Positions 31,331 through 43,279 of a stretch of DNA of 64,000 nucleotides are shown here, piece after piece; the first letter of the stretch is position 1, and each line of letters opens with the position of its first letter. Made by a program: the position numbers and the translations under genes. Source of the DNA: Yponomeuta sedellus (Eukaryota > Arthropoda > Insecta > Lepidoptera > Yponomeutidae); assembly GCA_934045075.1 (NCBI GenBank), contig OW203738.1, positions 7,390,487-7,454,486 on the forward strand, read 5' to 3'. The notes beneath the pieces were generated by a model. The model searched no databases, was not told the origin of the DNA, and saw nothing but the letters and a program-made list of their open reading frames with translations.

Positions 31331-32550
31331 ATATTAATAATTCTTCACCCGAAATATATTGGAATCCGTGTTTGTTATGGAGAAATGCTATTTACTTTAT
31401 GAATGCAACATCTCAAAAACACAAACTAAAGACACCCGAGAGCCGTTTTAGAACCTCAAAACAGCGTCAAGTCACTTAAGAACCACTTATGAACTGACAC
31501 TAAAATTGCTTCGTTTTACACCGACCAAGAACTGCCTTCCTGCCACTCGTGCCCCATTGTCATCTCTTACACAATCTCTGCGGAACACGTTAGTCGCATT
31601 AGACCTTGTTAAGTATCGCGAACTTCGCAAAGTGCAGGAAACGCACTTCGAGGGTGCATAATTAGGTGCTGCAAACAACACTTAAACGCTTCCGACTGGC
31701 TTGTAGTGTGACACTTGTTCGATAATTCTTAGGGAAATCTGAAATTGGTGGTATAATCTGTGAAGGAGTAGACTGTTGGACTTATTGTTAGGAAATACAA
31801 CGGAAAATCAGATGTTACTATCGGAGATCAGAATTGAACCTTAGACTATACTCGTAAATCTAGTCCATCCAAAGGTTGTCTGGAAGAGATCACTTTTAGT
31901 GATAAGGCTGCCATCAGTACTCTTAGTTTAAGAAATATCTATGTAATTTCTATTTTTAGGTACAGTAAAATGTTCTGTATCTATCTAGACAGACAAAATA
32001 GGGTTGACCCATCTTGACTTGACCTTTTACACATCTTGGAAACAGTATTTACACAATATTTTTGATTAGTGTTGAATATGAGTACCATGTTAGATCTTAT
32101 AAACAATCTGGCACGCTCTAAAGAGCGCTGGCACGGTGAGCTAAAGGCGCGGGTTCTCAACGCGCTTCGGCCAAGAGTTTTTGTTTCAATCATTATATTT
32201 TTAGAAAAAAAATTGTCTTTGCGGTGTGCACAAAATGATACATAAGACAGGCAGATAGATATGACTTATAAAATGTATACTATCGACAGATTTTTTCTTA
32301 AGTATAATTTTTGAGGTGTCATATATCTTGCCTGTTGCAGGTCCCATTAGGTTAAATGTATTTAAGAACTGTTTACATTACAAAATTGAACTGAAATTAC
32401 TACTAAGTGACATTTAAGCAGACTGTTACCTGCACTAGCGAGTTGGCGTAAACAAAATAAAATTACAGTTTTCACCAAACAAAAATATTATATATCAAAA
32501 AATTAAGTAAGCAGAGCTCTCAAGTTGTACCTCAAATACATACTTAAGTA
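31331..32550. other. possible LINE 5' UTR to 31679, then unannotated
   Basis: 31331-31679 may be the LINE's 5' UTR if the ACTTAAAC duplication is real. 31940-31980 has TTTTTAGGTACAGTAAAATG and CTATCTATC, a tail like that at 39795. No other feature. Confidence 0.35.
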
Positions 32551-32554
32551 GTCC

Positions 32555-33250
32555 TGTCGTCGTCGTCAGGCTATACTAGTCCACTGATGGACGTAGCCCT
32601 CCCCTAATGAGCACTATAGCGCCCTGTCTTCAGCTTGCCGCATCCAGCATCTGCCTGCAGTTTTTCGCAGATCGTCATCCCACCTAGTTGGAGGGCGTCC
32701 TACACTACGTTGCCGAGTCGCAGTCTCCACTCAAGAACACGTTTACTACAACGGTTGTCGGTTCTTCGCGAGATATGGCCAGCCCACTGCCACTTCAGCT
32801 TGCTGATTCTCTGAGCTATGTCGATAACTTTGGTTCTTTGTCGGATGCATTCGTTCCGAATCCTATCCTTCAGAGAAACTCCGAGCATAGCTCTCTCCAT
32901 AGCTCGCTGAGTGACTTTGATCTGGTGGAGTTGTCCATGTCTCGTGAGTGTCCATGTCTCGGCTCCGTAGGTCATGACAGGTAGGACGCACTGAATAAAA
33001 ACTTTCGTTTTCAAGCATTGCGGTATGGTTGACGAGAAGACTCGGCGTAGTTTCTCAAACACTGCCCAGCCCAGCTGGATCCTCCTCTTGGCCTCCCTCT
33101 CGAAATTGTTTTTACCTAACTGCAGAATCTACCCGAGGTAAGTATATTCGGAAACGATTTCGAGAAGGTGAACATGTACGACGACCGGTCTCGGATCAAT
33201 GTGGCCATTGATCATGATTTTGGTACTATCCAAATTCATGCTAAGACCGG
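32555..33250 (-). pseudogene. RTE-like LINE ORF2 C-terminal region, broken
   Basis: The minus strand reads MNLDSTKIMINGHIDPRP, then EYTYLG with an in-frame TAG where Gln is usual, then QLGKNNFEREAKRRIQLGWA. It continues in 32700-33062 with IPQCLKTKVF, VLPVMTYGAETWTLT, QRAMERAMLGVSL, RIRNECIRQRTKV and KWQWAGHISRRTDNR. After a frameshift near 32700 the end reads WDDDLRKTAGRCWMRQAEDR and GYVHQWT with another stop. The copy ends in a GAC-type tail at 32558-32570. This is the thumb and C-terminal part of a non-LTR reverse transcriptase, 5'-truncated and dead. Confidence 0.85.
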
Positions 33251-33254
33251 TACG

Positions 33255-33850
33255 TCGCCTAAGAAGTAGTCCTGTATTCACCCTTAATCCATAGTCAATC
33301 TACTACGACCTAATCTCCGCTTCACCAATTCGACGATAGGCTCATAATATTTTGTCGCAATCGAGCACAGGAAACAGCGGAACAAGCGACCCTCATTAGA
33401 ACCCATCACTAATACAAAACACGTGCTAAAGAAAACTGCATATTTTGCGAACAAAAAAAAAGTTCATCGAAGAACACTTTTTGGTTACCCACTACGTTGG
33501 CTCAGTCTTTGGAGACAAACTAAATAAAAGCGAAAGGTGAATTCTGTTCTCCGTAGCAAAAGTTTTAAGTACCGAGGTAATTAGCGCTAAAATTCGTCAA
33601 GTGGTTTTGTTATTGAAACAAATAATAATAGATTAGATTAAAACACTTTATTGTATACATAAAAAAATATAATATCTTTAAAAAAATAAAATATAATATC
33701 TCTTTTACGGTCTGTGAATAGCTTTATTATTAGTGTTACCATAAACTTGAAAAAATTAACAAAACAATAAATTATGTAAGTAGATATAATAATTATGATA
33801 AAAGCTTAACTAACAGTATGTTCAACAAATCTATAAAGTAATAAATAATT
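33255..33850. other. no gene seen
   Basis: AT-rich. GATTAGATTAAAACACTTTA near 33632 resembles the tail at 21048. Confidence 0.35.
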
Positions 33851-33854
33851 AATA

Positions 33855-34070
33855 TGTACCTCTGTGGCACAGGGGTAGCGCATCTGCCTACCATGTGAGA
33901 GATCCCGGGTTCGAATCCCGGCTGGGGATAAAAAAAACCCCAGGTCTTGGATGTTTACATGTTTGTGATGTTGTTGTTTCTGGTTCCCATAACACAGGGT
34001 ATTCGAGTGTGGGGCCAGAAGCAATGTATGTGGCAGTATGTAAATGTTATGTTATATTTACAAGTGTATT
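33855..34070 (+). mobile_element. tRNA-derived SINE family D, near full length
   Basis: A-box-like TGGCACAGGGGTAGCGCA, CTACCATGTGAGAGATCCCG, B box GGGTTCGAATCCC, then TCTTGGATGTTTACATGTTT and GTGGGGCCAGAAGCAATGTA. Same family as 20365-20585. Not a true tRNA: the acceptor ends do not pair. Confidence 0.85.
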
Positions 34071-34071
34071 G

Positions 34072-34229
34072 CTATATGTATTTATTTTATTTATATGTTT
34101 ACAAGTTATAAACTATAATCTTCTTGTAATTTTTTTTAACTGAGACTCATGAACTATATGTATTTATTTTATTTATATGTTTACAAGTTATAAACTATAA
34201 TCTTCTTGTAATTTTTTTTAACTGAGACT
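34072..34229. repeat. 82-bp tandem duplication
   Basis: CTATATGTATTTATTTTATT begins at 34072 and again at 34154. Both copies end TTTTTTTTAACTGAGACT. They are essentially identical over 76 bp, so the duplication is recent. Confidence 0.9.
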
Positions 34230-34234
34230 TTACC

Positions 34235-34925
34235 CCAGTCATGATGGTAAACGAAAACAGGGTTTAAGACGTATGCGTTAAATGCAGGATGAATTAAGTT
34301 TTAAAAACTCGCACGGTTTTATTAGACTTGGGATTGTCTTATCAACATTGAGACTTCTGAATATTAACTTCATTTCACGCACGTGTGTGTGCAAATAGTA
34401 ATTTTGTGCGGTTCTTCTTTTACCAAGGCGGTTACATTTCTTTTTTCATATTTGCCGGAAACTAGAGATTTATCGCGAGTTTTTATGAAAAAAAACTGTG
34501 ACGTTAGAAAATGTTTCTCGGCCTTTTTGCAGCAGGTGCCTTGGCACAATTTTTTATTTCCATTTTGGTGTCAAATTTCAGTCACATTCCTTTACATAGA
34601 ATACCGTACCACAGAACAAATAAAGACCGTACCGTAATACCAAAATATTTCATTCAAAAAGTTGTGTTGGAAAAGTTTATCATACAACACAGACGATCCC
34701 AAAATAGGTAAATAGATATGATTACCGTCAATGTGTTTAATTCTAGTATTCTATACAATACCTAGGTAATGTATAGAATACCTAAAGCGTCTAGGCAATG
34801 TACGAAATATTATGGATATTATTTTTCATTATATACTTTACCTAGGTAATGTATACAATTCTTACCTAAGGGTATAATTCCTAGGTACCTGCGAATCTAC
34901 CGGCAAGATGTAAAATTTGGGTCTG
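34235..34925. other. no gene seen; small inverted repeats 34746-34870
   Basis: GTATTCTATACA and TGTATAGAATAC flank ATACCTAGGTAA. ACCTAGGTAATGTATA recurs twice. No domain-bearing frame. Confidence 0.45.
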
Positions 34926-34928
34926 TAC

Positions 34929-35160
34929 TAAGAAGCGGTGGTAGCTCAGTGGGTAGAACCTAAGAAGCGGTGGTAGCTCAGTGGGTAGAACCATAGACTG
35001 GCAAGCGAGAGCCCCAGGTTCGTTCCCGAGTGCGGGCATGTACCAATGACTTTGTTTAATTTCAAAGTTACGTACATTTGCGAATTTGCAGTCGCAATAC
35101 CACACGCTAACTGTGAAGGAAAACATCGTGAGGTAACCCGCGGCTTGGTTGGCTCCGCAC
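34929..35160 (+). mobile_element. tRNA-derived SINE family C, with duplicated A-box head
   Basis: The head GGTGGTAGCTCAGTGGGTAG is present twice in tandem (34929-34960 and 34961-34992, period 32). The B box GGTTCGTTCCCGAG and body TGTGAAGGAAAACATCGTGA follow. It is the clearest 5' end of this family in the window. Confidence 0.85.
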
Positions 35161-36288
35161 GTATTGACTAGTCTTTCCTGTGGGCAAGGCCGACTAAGCT
35201 GTCAGGATGGTGTAGGTGCTGGGCAAGCCTACACCATCTATAAAACCATGACCCAGGCACTACAGCGTCGGAGTGGTTCACCCATCTAGTGTGAGTGAAG
35301 ATACCACTGGACGCTGTATAAATCATCTCATTAAGTAGATGCAAAAAGGCCAATATTATTATTTATCAAGGTTATTTAAATAAGTAATTAGGAAGGGTAT
35401 AAAATGACAGACAAAAATAACACATTACAATCACCTACTCGACAAGATGGACGTTCTAAGAAATTAGTAACTACAAAAGTTTTGTTATTAAATCTGTTCC
35501 GTGTTGGAGAGTTGTATAACACATTATTAATTTACCTGCTTATTGTAGATAGATTATTGTTTGTACACCAACAATTTTACCTTTGAAACTTGAAAATTAT
35601 AAAGTACAATGTAATATACAAAAATCTCGTCACAGTCTTCGTGTATTTTTGTGTGTATTTAGCTTGTCTGAGTATAGGTCGAAGGTTAATTATTAATATA
35701 GCAATACAACATTTGCGGGGTCACCTAATAATAGAAAATAATTGTAAATAATGATAGAAAAAGTAGTCGGAAGATCCGTAGGAAGAGTCAATTCTCTCGA
35801 GTTATAAGGTATGTAAAAGGCTGGTGTAAAAAAAAACTGAATACTTTTTCTGAACAAAAACGAGACTAAGGCAGAACCCGCACCTGAAGAAAAAATCTCG
35901 TACCGAAATAAAAATTTGAAAAAATCGCCCAAAATTATAACAAACGTCACAAAGAGATGGCCGGCCGACAACGCAAAACCCCCAAAAAATCTTGACCGAG
36001 AAAAAAATCGTCCGCCGAAAAAACTACCAACTTACTTAATTGTGTTTTTCGCAAAATGCCGGTACAATTTTGGCCCGGGGACAGGAAATGGGTGAGCGGC
36101 AAAAAGTCTCAATAGAAGCCTTAAAATGTCTACCGGTGATTGATGAACGCAACACAATCATCTTTCCATGGCTATTGGGCACGGCTCATAGAGTGCCCCT
36201 CAAGAATCAAGTGATGTGATATACGGTCGTAGTTACTATTTAAATCCGTAGAACAATTTCTAAGGTTCACGGTGGAAGGAAATTCTCC
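35161..36288. other. no gene seen; small hairpin 35207-35233
   Basis: GGTGTAGG/CCTACACC forms an 8-bp stem. The rest has no supported frame or repeat. Confidence 0.4.
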
Positions 36289-36289
36289 C

Positions 36290-36510
36290 TCGTCATCAAT
36301 CGCTTTTTCATTTCGTACATTCGATAGCAACCCTTGTGTGTCCCTACTGCTGGGACACGGGTCTCTTCCAGCATCATAGGAAGGTTAGGCCATACTCCAC
36401 CACGGGGGCCAAGTCCGGGTTGGTGGAGGATTGTAAGACAGTGGCGGGTTTTACCGTCAGAAGTTATTAAGCTGCCCATAGGCCCTCATGCCCTTAGCCA
36501 TACGTGGCTA
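36290..36510 (-). mobile_element. 5S-derived SINE, 5'-truncated copy
   Basis: The minus-strand 3' half only: GCAACCCTTGTGTGTCCCTA, GGGTCTCTTCC, CCACGGGGGCCAAGTCCGGG, to GCCATACGTGGCTA. No 5S-like head. Confidence 0.8.
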
Positions 36511-36829
36511 ACTCTGACATAGATTAACCGTTTACAATTCTGTAATATTCATAGTTCGTTAGCATTTTGAAAGCGGTTGCATCTTGGCTAGAAAATAATT
36601 TAATTTGGATTCTAATTAAACGCACTGAGTCACTGTTAGATGAACAAAACACTGGACCATGTTTTTTGTGGATAAAGTTTAATAACTATATAAAATACAG
36701 AATGCCTTTTATGTCGTACATCGCGCGTCTTTTATTTAATTTTTACGTAAGTAATTAATTTTTAATAAGAACACAATTTTAGTGTATTGAAAAAAGGTTC
36801 AAAAAGGGTAAAATAAGTTTGCAAGTCAC

Positions 36830-36990
36830 GATAAGCCGTCGGTGCCGGCTGTCATGTAATGACAGTTGTTAAGCCATGTCAGAGGGTGGCTAGATAACTT
36901 CTGACGAGTATTATGAACTAGCCTTCCTGCAATGCAGGAAGATACCAGTGCCCCTGTAGTCGAGACATGCAAGGGTTGATATCGACTAAG
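36830..36990 (+). mobile_element. 5S-derived SINE, internally deleted copy
   Basis: GTGCCGGCTGTCATGTAATG joins after TAACTTCTGAC directly to CCTTCCTGCAATGCAGGAAG. The segment with GACTTGGCCCCC is missing. Ends GGGTTGATATCG. Confidence 0.75.
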
Positions 36991-37009
36991 TTAGAAGAAG
37001 TAAGACTAG

Positions 37010-37100
37010 GCGCTTAGCCGTGAACAGAGATAAATGGAAAGCCCTTGTGTCAGCCTCAGACTCCACGGGGAAGTAAAGGGACCAAAGAAGAAGAAGAAGA
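37010..37100 (+). pseudogene. LINE ORF2 terminal codons with AAG tail
   Basis: The frame reads NRDKWKALVSASDSTGK then a stop, followed by GACCAAAGAAGAAGAAGAAG. It is a short 3' end of a non-LTR element with an AAG simple-repeat tail. Confidence 0.6.
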
Positions 37101-37104
37101 AGGC

Positions 37105-38450
37105 GCTTACTAATTTAAGAACGATAGAAAACTATTGTCCAATGACGACTCAAACGCAATTCAATCTAGACTGAAAATTACCCAAAGATCAGCTGTCAGA
37201 TAAAATAGGAGCCATCCGAGTCTCGCAACAAAGGCCCAAGTAACCGAAACCTTACCTTATTCTATAATCTTTAAAAACCTTTGAAGACGCCCAGCAAAAA
37301 CTTTTAAAAAAGTGGGCGTAACTTTTACTGTCATTTCTATAAGACGAGTGGCTGCCCTCGCGCCGTCCTATTATTATGAAAAAAAAACCTTCTTTTTTCG
37401 TCTCCCGGGCACAAAAGAATCGTAACCTTCGCGAATCTCGGCAATAAATTCCTATTGATTGAATTTCGGACACACGCTGAGCTATAGGGGCTCATTATAG
37501 TCTCGATAATTTCACGTTTTTTCCCTGAGGCGAGTAGGTAGATAATATGCTTCTTTTATTATTTTATTACGGAGCGCTCGCGCGCGCGTTGAACTCTTTG
37601 AGGTGGCCGCTACGGTACAGTTAAGGAGAAGTTGAAACTAATTAGGTATCTTCTGTAACTTGAGCATACACTATAAATAACATCATAGGACATAATTCTT
37701 TACTAAGATATAAGAAACCCTATATTTTAGGTGTCGAAGCTACTCCCATAAGCCTGGATTTACCCTCGTTTTCTATACCCTACATGCAACCCCACAGCTA
37801 GGAGTGACATTACAGAACTACTGGGTTTCTGAAATGAGAGAAGAGAGATCATTACGGAAAGCTCAGAAGTAATTTACTAACTAACATCTACCTAGAAAAC
37901 GCTACTTGCCAGTATGGACCAAATGCGATGTGTTTTGTGCAGTAAAGATTTTTAATAGTAACATTGGGTGGTGCCAAATGAGTATTACTTACTGGTGGTA
38001 AGCCCAGGTTAATGATAGTAACCACTTAACCACACATAATATGCCATATACAGCCTATATACTACTGCTTAGTGCACGCTCTCTCGGAGAGATCCTGAGC
38101 GTAATTTAGATAGTTAACAAAGACACTCAGCCAAGCAATTTGACCTGTTCCTTTATCTTCCTCTATCCATCAGGCACCAAATCCGGAGCCGGTCCAATCA
38201 TGTAGCTTTCAAAATTGCTGTCGCAAGCGTCAAGATTCCGAAAGAAGCGTCAAGAAGGATTTGATGCACATTATTAGGGTCCTGATGACCTAACAGAAAT
38301 GCACGTACATCTTAGGTCTCATCAGTATTGCCAGAGTATGACATCAACATCGCTGGTAAATAACTTATGAATCTAATTCTCTAGGTTTTTTTACTGATGT
38401 TGCTATTTCAATACCTCAATTTAACCACCTCAAAAGTAAATTGTGTTAGG
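37105..38450. other. no gene seen; CGCG run at 37570
   Basis: Unique AT-rich DNA. GAGCGCTCGCGCGCGCGT at 37572 is a short CpG run. Short frames lack domains. Confidence 0.35.
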
Positions 38451-38457
38451 CTCTATT

Positions 38458-38712
38458 AGAAACCTATTTATAGGCTAAAAAATCCACCCATGCCGGGACT
38501 CGAACCGAACCTCTTTACAACACTCTCTGTATTACGTACAAATTACGTAAATAGGCTTTTAAAATTGTCCTTAGCACGTGTTAGTGCCAGCGCTCTCCCA
38601 ACTGAGTCAATGGGCGACTACCGGCACGAACCTTTTTACAATACTGTCTATATTACGTACAAATTACGTAAATAGGTTTTTAAAATTGTCCTTAGCACGG
38701 GTTAGTGCATTA
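38458..38712 (-). mobile_element. SINE family A, rearranged tandem copy
   Basis: After GGGACTCGAACC the segment CGAACCTCTTTACAACACTC... to ...AGCACGTGTTAGTGC (38506-38587) recurs as 38627-38712, offset 121. A copy of GCTCTCCCAACTGAGTCAAT lies between. Two partial family A units are therefore joined. Confidence 0.7.
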
Positions 38713-38714
38713 AA

Positions 38715-40320
38715 AGAATATAAGCTCTATTAGACCAGCAAAGAGCGGTCTCCCCCTTAACACTTCGAGGAATGGTCAGTGAAGTTTATGAATGGACGCC
38801 ATAATCGCACTACTCCGCAACCGATTGCACAACACTGACCGTTAATACACTACAAAACGGTCAAGAATGTAACGTAAACACTGTAGGGTTTTGTCATAGT
38901 AGAAGATGTTTATCAATACTTGTACTATTACACCCGCGTAATCTTACGCAATCTAAATACCAGTATGTTGAGAATTTGTGTTCATTTAGGACCTCTACTG
39001 TGGGCGAATCTTACGTCTTCTTTTTCTTCTGAAACAGTAACGTATGAACTGACTGACAGAAAAAAAGTAAGATATGATAAGAATATTTTATCACAGAGCA
39101 CATGATATAAAACATGTAAAGATACAGAGTACCACTGGCGGATTTATTGCTAAAAGCAATTTCTTCCAGGCAACCTTATGACGGAAAGTTGCTGAAGAAA
39201 GTGAGAGACGGGTAGTCGGTTGCAAATATGAAAGTGAATATATTTACAAAAATAACAATATACTCAAATAAACAGTTACATATAGTTATAAAATTCTTTC
39301 TTTCACACACAGACACACACACAAACACACAAATACAAGCATACAAACTATGTTGTTATTTATTTTTTGATTAATTTTTTTTTCTTTTTCTGCTGATTGT
39401 TTTTTTAATATCTTGTAACTATGCAATACCACGTATCATCTAAATTGGGAGAGGGCACTGATCTTTGTAACACAGGTATTTACTTAGCTCAGAGATCAGG
39501 GACTTCACAAAATATCTTGTACAATTTTTATGTGAATAAATCTTTATATTATCTTATTAATTAATAAAAAAAATCTTATAATACATAAATAAGATACAGT
39601 AACGGTCTACGCGAGGAGGAAATAATGACATTATAGTATTATAGTCCATCCCAAGTTTGTTGAAACGTCGGGAAAAAAAGTAATTGCGTTTTACCTAATA
39701 AATAACCGCAAATAGGCCCGTTTCAAATATAACCATTCAAAGGAAGAGAAGAAGGATAAGGGCGCCTTCTGTACTCTTACTAATATTTGTGTAATTTATA
39801 TTTTTATGTCCAATAAAGTGTTCTCTATCTATCTATTGGTACCTATACGGATAAAAACAAATAAAACAATTCACGAATATTAAACTAATCAACGACACAA
39901 AGCCTAGAAAAATGAAATTGGAAGGAATCCTTTAGTACACTAGTGGTCAGAGAGAACATTGCCTAACTACTAATTATTTTAAGTTGCAGTACCGCAAGGG
40001 AAGTCTCACAAGTAAAGCTTGCTTCACTAACACGCGTGAACTATGCAAACTCGGAAACCTTTTTGCAAACAAGGCTTTGAGGCGACTAATTCGTGCTTCC
40101 TTATTAAGTGCCACTTATATGGTACTTACATTGTGCTCTGCTGAATGGCGAAGACGTATTGTAAAGAAGCCTCAAGTGATTTGATACGGATTTCATGTAA
40201 TATATATGAGTGAGGAATTCAACGGCGCGGCGAGGATACTTTTGTTGGAGTTTGTGAATGGTCACTTCTGAAGTTTTGTTATGAATTTAAAGTCTTTGAA
40301 ATACTTTTAATCGAGTCATC
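38715..40320. other. no gene seen; CA repeat and element-4605 relative
   Basis: 39305-39335 is an imperfect CA microsatellite. 39655-39735 matches the 4605 family (GTTGAAACGTCGGG, TTTTACCTAATAAATAACCG). 39790-39835 ends CAATAAAGTGTTCTCTATCT, a retroposon tail. No gene. Confidence 0.5.
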
Positions 40321-40324
40321 GAGG

Positions 40325-40442
40325 GCTAAGTCTCCACCAACCCGGACTTGGCCCCATGGTGGAGTATGGCATAACCTTCCTGCGATGCCGGTAGAGACCC
40401 GTGCCCCAGCAGTGGGGACATAGAGGGGTTGATATCAATGTC
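40325..40442 (+). mobile_element. 5S-derived SINE, short 3' fragment
   Basis: TCCACCAACCCGGACTTGGC to GGGGTTGATATCAATG: the last ~115 bp of the family. Confidence 0.8.
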
Positions 40443-40689
40443 GAATATATCAAGTAGAAAACGTAAAACGAAATCTCCACATGAGTCAGAAAATGGGGTA
40501 AATACCGTCACTCATGCGCATCAATAGTACAAACGTTTTGCAGGAAAAACTACGAAATAGCGAAGAAGTTATTCTTTTGTTCCATAATAGTGTTACTGCT
40601 TGTTCTTCATACTGTTTCATATCAAAAACGGCTTAATTAGGAATGGAACACATTTTTGTTTTTACCTAAAGGTACTTATACTATTTTTA

Positions 40690-40850
40690 TTTTTAATGCA
40701 CTAACCCGTGCTAAGGAACAAATTAAAAAAAAAATTGGTATTTTATAAAATTGCTCAATTGGTAGAGCGCTGGCACGGATAGCCAGAGGTTGCGGGTTCG
40801 AATCCCGGCATGGGTGAAATTTCTAGCCTCTAAATAGGTTTCTAAAGGTA
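40690..40850 (+). mobile_element. SINE family A, plus strand, near complete
   Basis: TTTTTAATGCACTAACCCGT, then A box GCTCAATTGGTAGAGCGCTG, anticodon-like arm, B box GGGTTCGAATCCC, and CTAGCCTCTAAATAGGTTT. Both polymerase III boxes are close to consensus. Confidence 0.85.
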
Positions 40851-40854
40851 CTTA

Positions 40855-41440
40855 CTTAGGATTCAAGTGAAGTAAAGGGAATAAATACGGAGAACTATAG
40901 CGAAAACATAAAAATTGCAAGATGTGCTGTTCCATACATCTTCTGTTATGTTCGTCTTACATTAATATAATAGTACATTTCTGCGTGGTTTTGTCGATAC
41001 ATAACTAGATACTTCTACCTTCTTCGCATCCATCATCCGTCCGCCGTTTTTGGCCAATAAACAAACAGCCCCCGTCTTGTTTGTAAAGATAACATGAAGT
41101 CAATCCCCAAATCTGTTTGGAGGGAAAATAAATATGTGCTCAGCTCTCAAGGACGAGGAATCTTTGGTTAAACATTGACCCAGTTCGCGCATAGCAGGGG
41201 TTTGTTGAGCTGCCTGGTTTGCTTATCTGTGTATTTATCAAAATGCTTGAGGTAGGTACAAAGGAATAAATGGCAATGTTTGTCTAGGGTGGCCTATGCT
41301 TGTTAACTGAGTCTTATCGGAGAGCGACTGTAGAATATTTCATAATGGTCTGACTTTCTCAGATTCTAAAATAGCGCAGATGGAGGGAACAGACTGAAAA
41401 ACTTGTCATTTATTTGTATTTTAAATAATTCTCAATACAA
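40855..41440. other. no gene seen
   Basis: Unique sequence, no supported features. Confidence 0.35.
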
Positions 41441-41444
41441 CATA

Positions 41445-41585
41445 ACATAAACTCACGCATGTATCCCAGAGGGGTAGGCAGAGACGAGGGACTGCTACTT
41501 GCCTGACAGATCACCTTTGCTTCATCAAGGTCATATTCGTTGCAAGCATGCACGCCGGTTTCGGGTAAATTTTATCTTTGAAGAA
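41445..41585 (-). pseudogene. LINE 3' end, family E
   Basis: AACTCACGCATGTATCCCAG and GAGGGGTAGGCAGAGACGAG match the family. It has a small deletion after CTACTTGCC. Confidence 0.6.
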
Positions 41586-41799
41586 ATTATTTGGTTCTTT
41601 TACTTCCTGCTTTTTAATTCGCGATAGTTCGCACCAGATTCTAATTCATTACAACCAGTACCGATCAATCTGGCCTCTTCAGCTTAGACTTTCATTAATT
41701 AAGGACGTTAAATCATATCGATTTTCTACTATGAGCCCAGTCTATAAATCTAATGCCTATAGTTATATATTAAAGGGTTTTATTATTAAATAAAAGGTA

Positions 41800-41865
41800 A
41801 TTACGTTAATTTCCGACGTTAATATATAACTATGTATAAGCATCGTGGATCATTAAGAAATACTA
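41800..41865 (+). repeat. relative of element-4605 flank
   Basis: GTAATTACGTTAATTTCCGA and TATATAACTATGTATAAGCA then ATCATTAAGAAATACTAAT, as at 46605 and (reversed) 4560. Confidence 0.55.
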
Positions 41866-42639
41866 ATCGACTATGCTTCCTACCCCCCCACCAATCCTCA
41901 AAAGGCATCTATGAAGCCCGACCCATTTACAAGACAACATAAGTAGTCTGCACATCCCATAACGTCCCATCCACTACATAACACCAAGCCCTGTAATTCA
42001 ATTAGACGTCCAAACCAATAAAATACCCTCGACAAACCTTCAAGAATCAAAGCTCCTTTGTCCATGCACGTGTGCATATAATACAGTGCAACCAACTTAT
42101 CCTGAGACCCAACACAGCCTTATTGCTAAGGTTTTAAAGAAGAAAACTGAATAGAATGATCGGTTTGTAAGTTGGTATTCTTGACTCTGCGGGTCGTCTA
42201 TTCCCGAAGTGAGAATTTTCACAATAGTGTCAAAGTATTGAACTCATAAAGGTGTGATGGTTTGTCACTGGCCTCGATATAATAACCCAATAGGAGGTTA
42301 TTGGCTAAATGGTTTTCGGTTAAATTCGTGACCAAGTCTAAGGGCCTAGTGGAGGAATAATCGAGCCCTCAAAAGGTTGAGTTATGGGATAAGAGTTTTG
42401 TTAAAGGTTTTCTGTGTTGTTATTGTAAGTGTATAAAGTAATTAACGTAAGTTGCCTTCTTTATTTCGCTGATGCTTCTTATGGGAGTTAAAATAACGAA
42501 ATCTCTACAGAGTTGCGTGATCGTAAAGCTATCCCTAGGTGTATCGTCTTCATTCAGACAGTAAAACGTAATTTTTTTTTTATATAGTGATGTTAAAATG
42601 TGAAATAGTATATTTCATTACAAGTGAAGTGAGGAAAGG

Positions 42640-43275
42640 CTGTCATTGCAAAGAGTTCCGACATATGTCTACCCGAGCCGAGGCGCAGCCGAAGGCGAGG
42701 GTTGACAGTCGGAACAACTTGCAATGACGGTTCCGCACGTGTACTGAACGACAATTTTTAATACAGTTGCCAACAAATAAGCAATTTAATAAAGAAAAAT
42801 TATTTGGAAAATGGCGCCAACCGTAAAAAAATATAAGCAAAATTTTTTTTTCACCCATTTTGGTAGGCAAAAGGAACTATGCCTATACAGACAGTCTTCA
42901 GTACGATTTTTTTATTAATATGAAATGAAAATGAAATTTAATGAGATGAAATGAAACCTAACCTAACTCATTCAATCAAATCATTAAATCTGATATTGAA
43001 ACAAATTAATAGCTTCTTTTTAGAAATATACGTATTTGCATGAATCATAAAAACTATGATTTTTTTTAGAAACAAGGCTTTTGAGGATTTGATTTTTTTT
43101 TATGAAAAACTTCATGGTTGGTTTTTCTTTTTAATAGACATTATTTTGACAGTTGGGAAAGAGATCGCACTAGTGCGGGAAAGGTAAAAAAATCACGAGT
43201 GTGTAATAGCCCACATCCCGCACGCTATACGTCCCTGCAATACGCCACTTTTTGAGCAACTGTATTAAAAATTAC
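42640..43275. repeat. nested inverted repeats, possible non-autonomous element
   Basis: GTCATTGCAAAGAGTTCCGA (42641) pairs with GTCGGAACAACTTGCAATGA (42709). CAATTTTTAATACAGTTGC near 42752 pairs with GCAACTGTATTAAAAATTA near 43256. The two pairs do not give one clean element, so its limits are unclear. Confidence 0.45.
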
Positions 43276-43279
43276 TTTA

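Noticed and set aside
33858..33931. Possible real tRNA gene (good A and B boxes)
   Set aside because: The acceptor stem does not pair and the sequence continues into a body shared with 20365-20585, so it is a SINE head. The same applies to 40750-40815 and 6580-6650.
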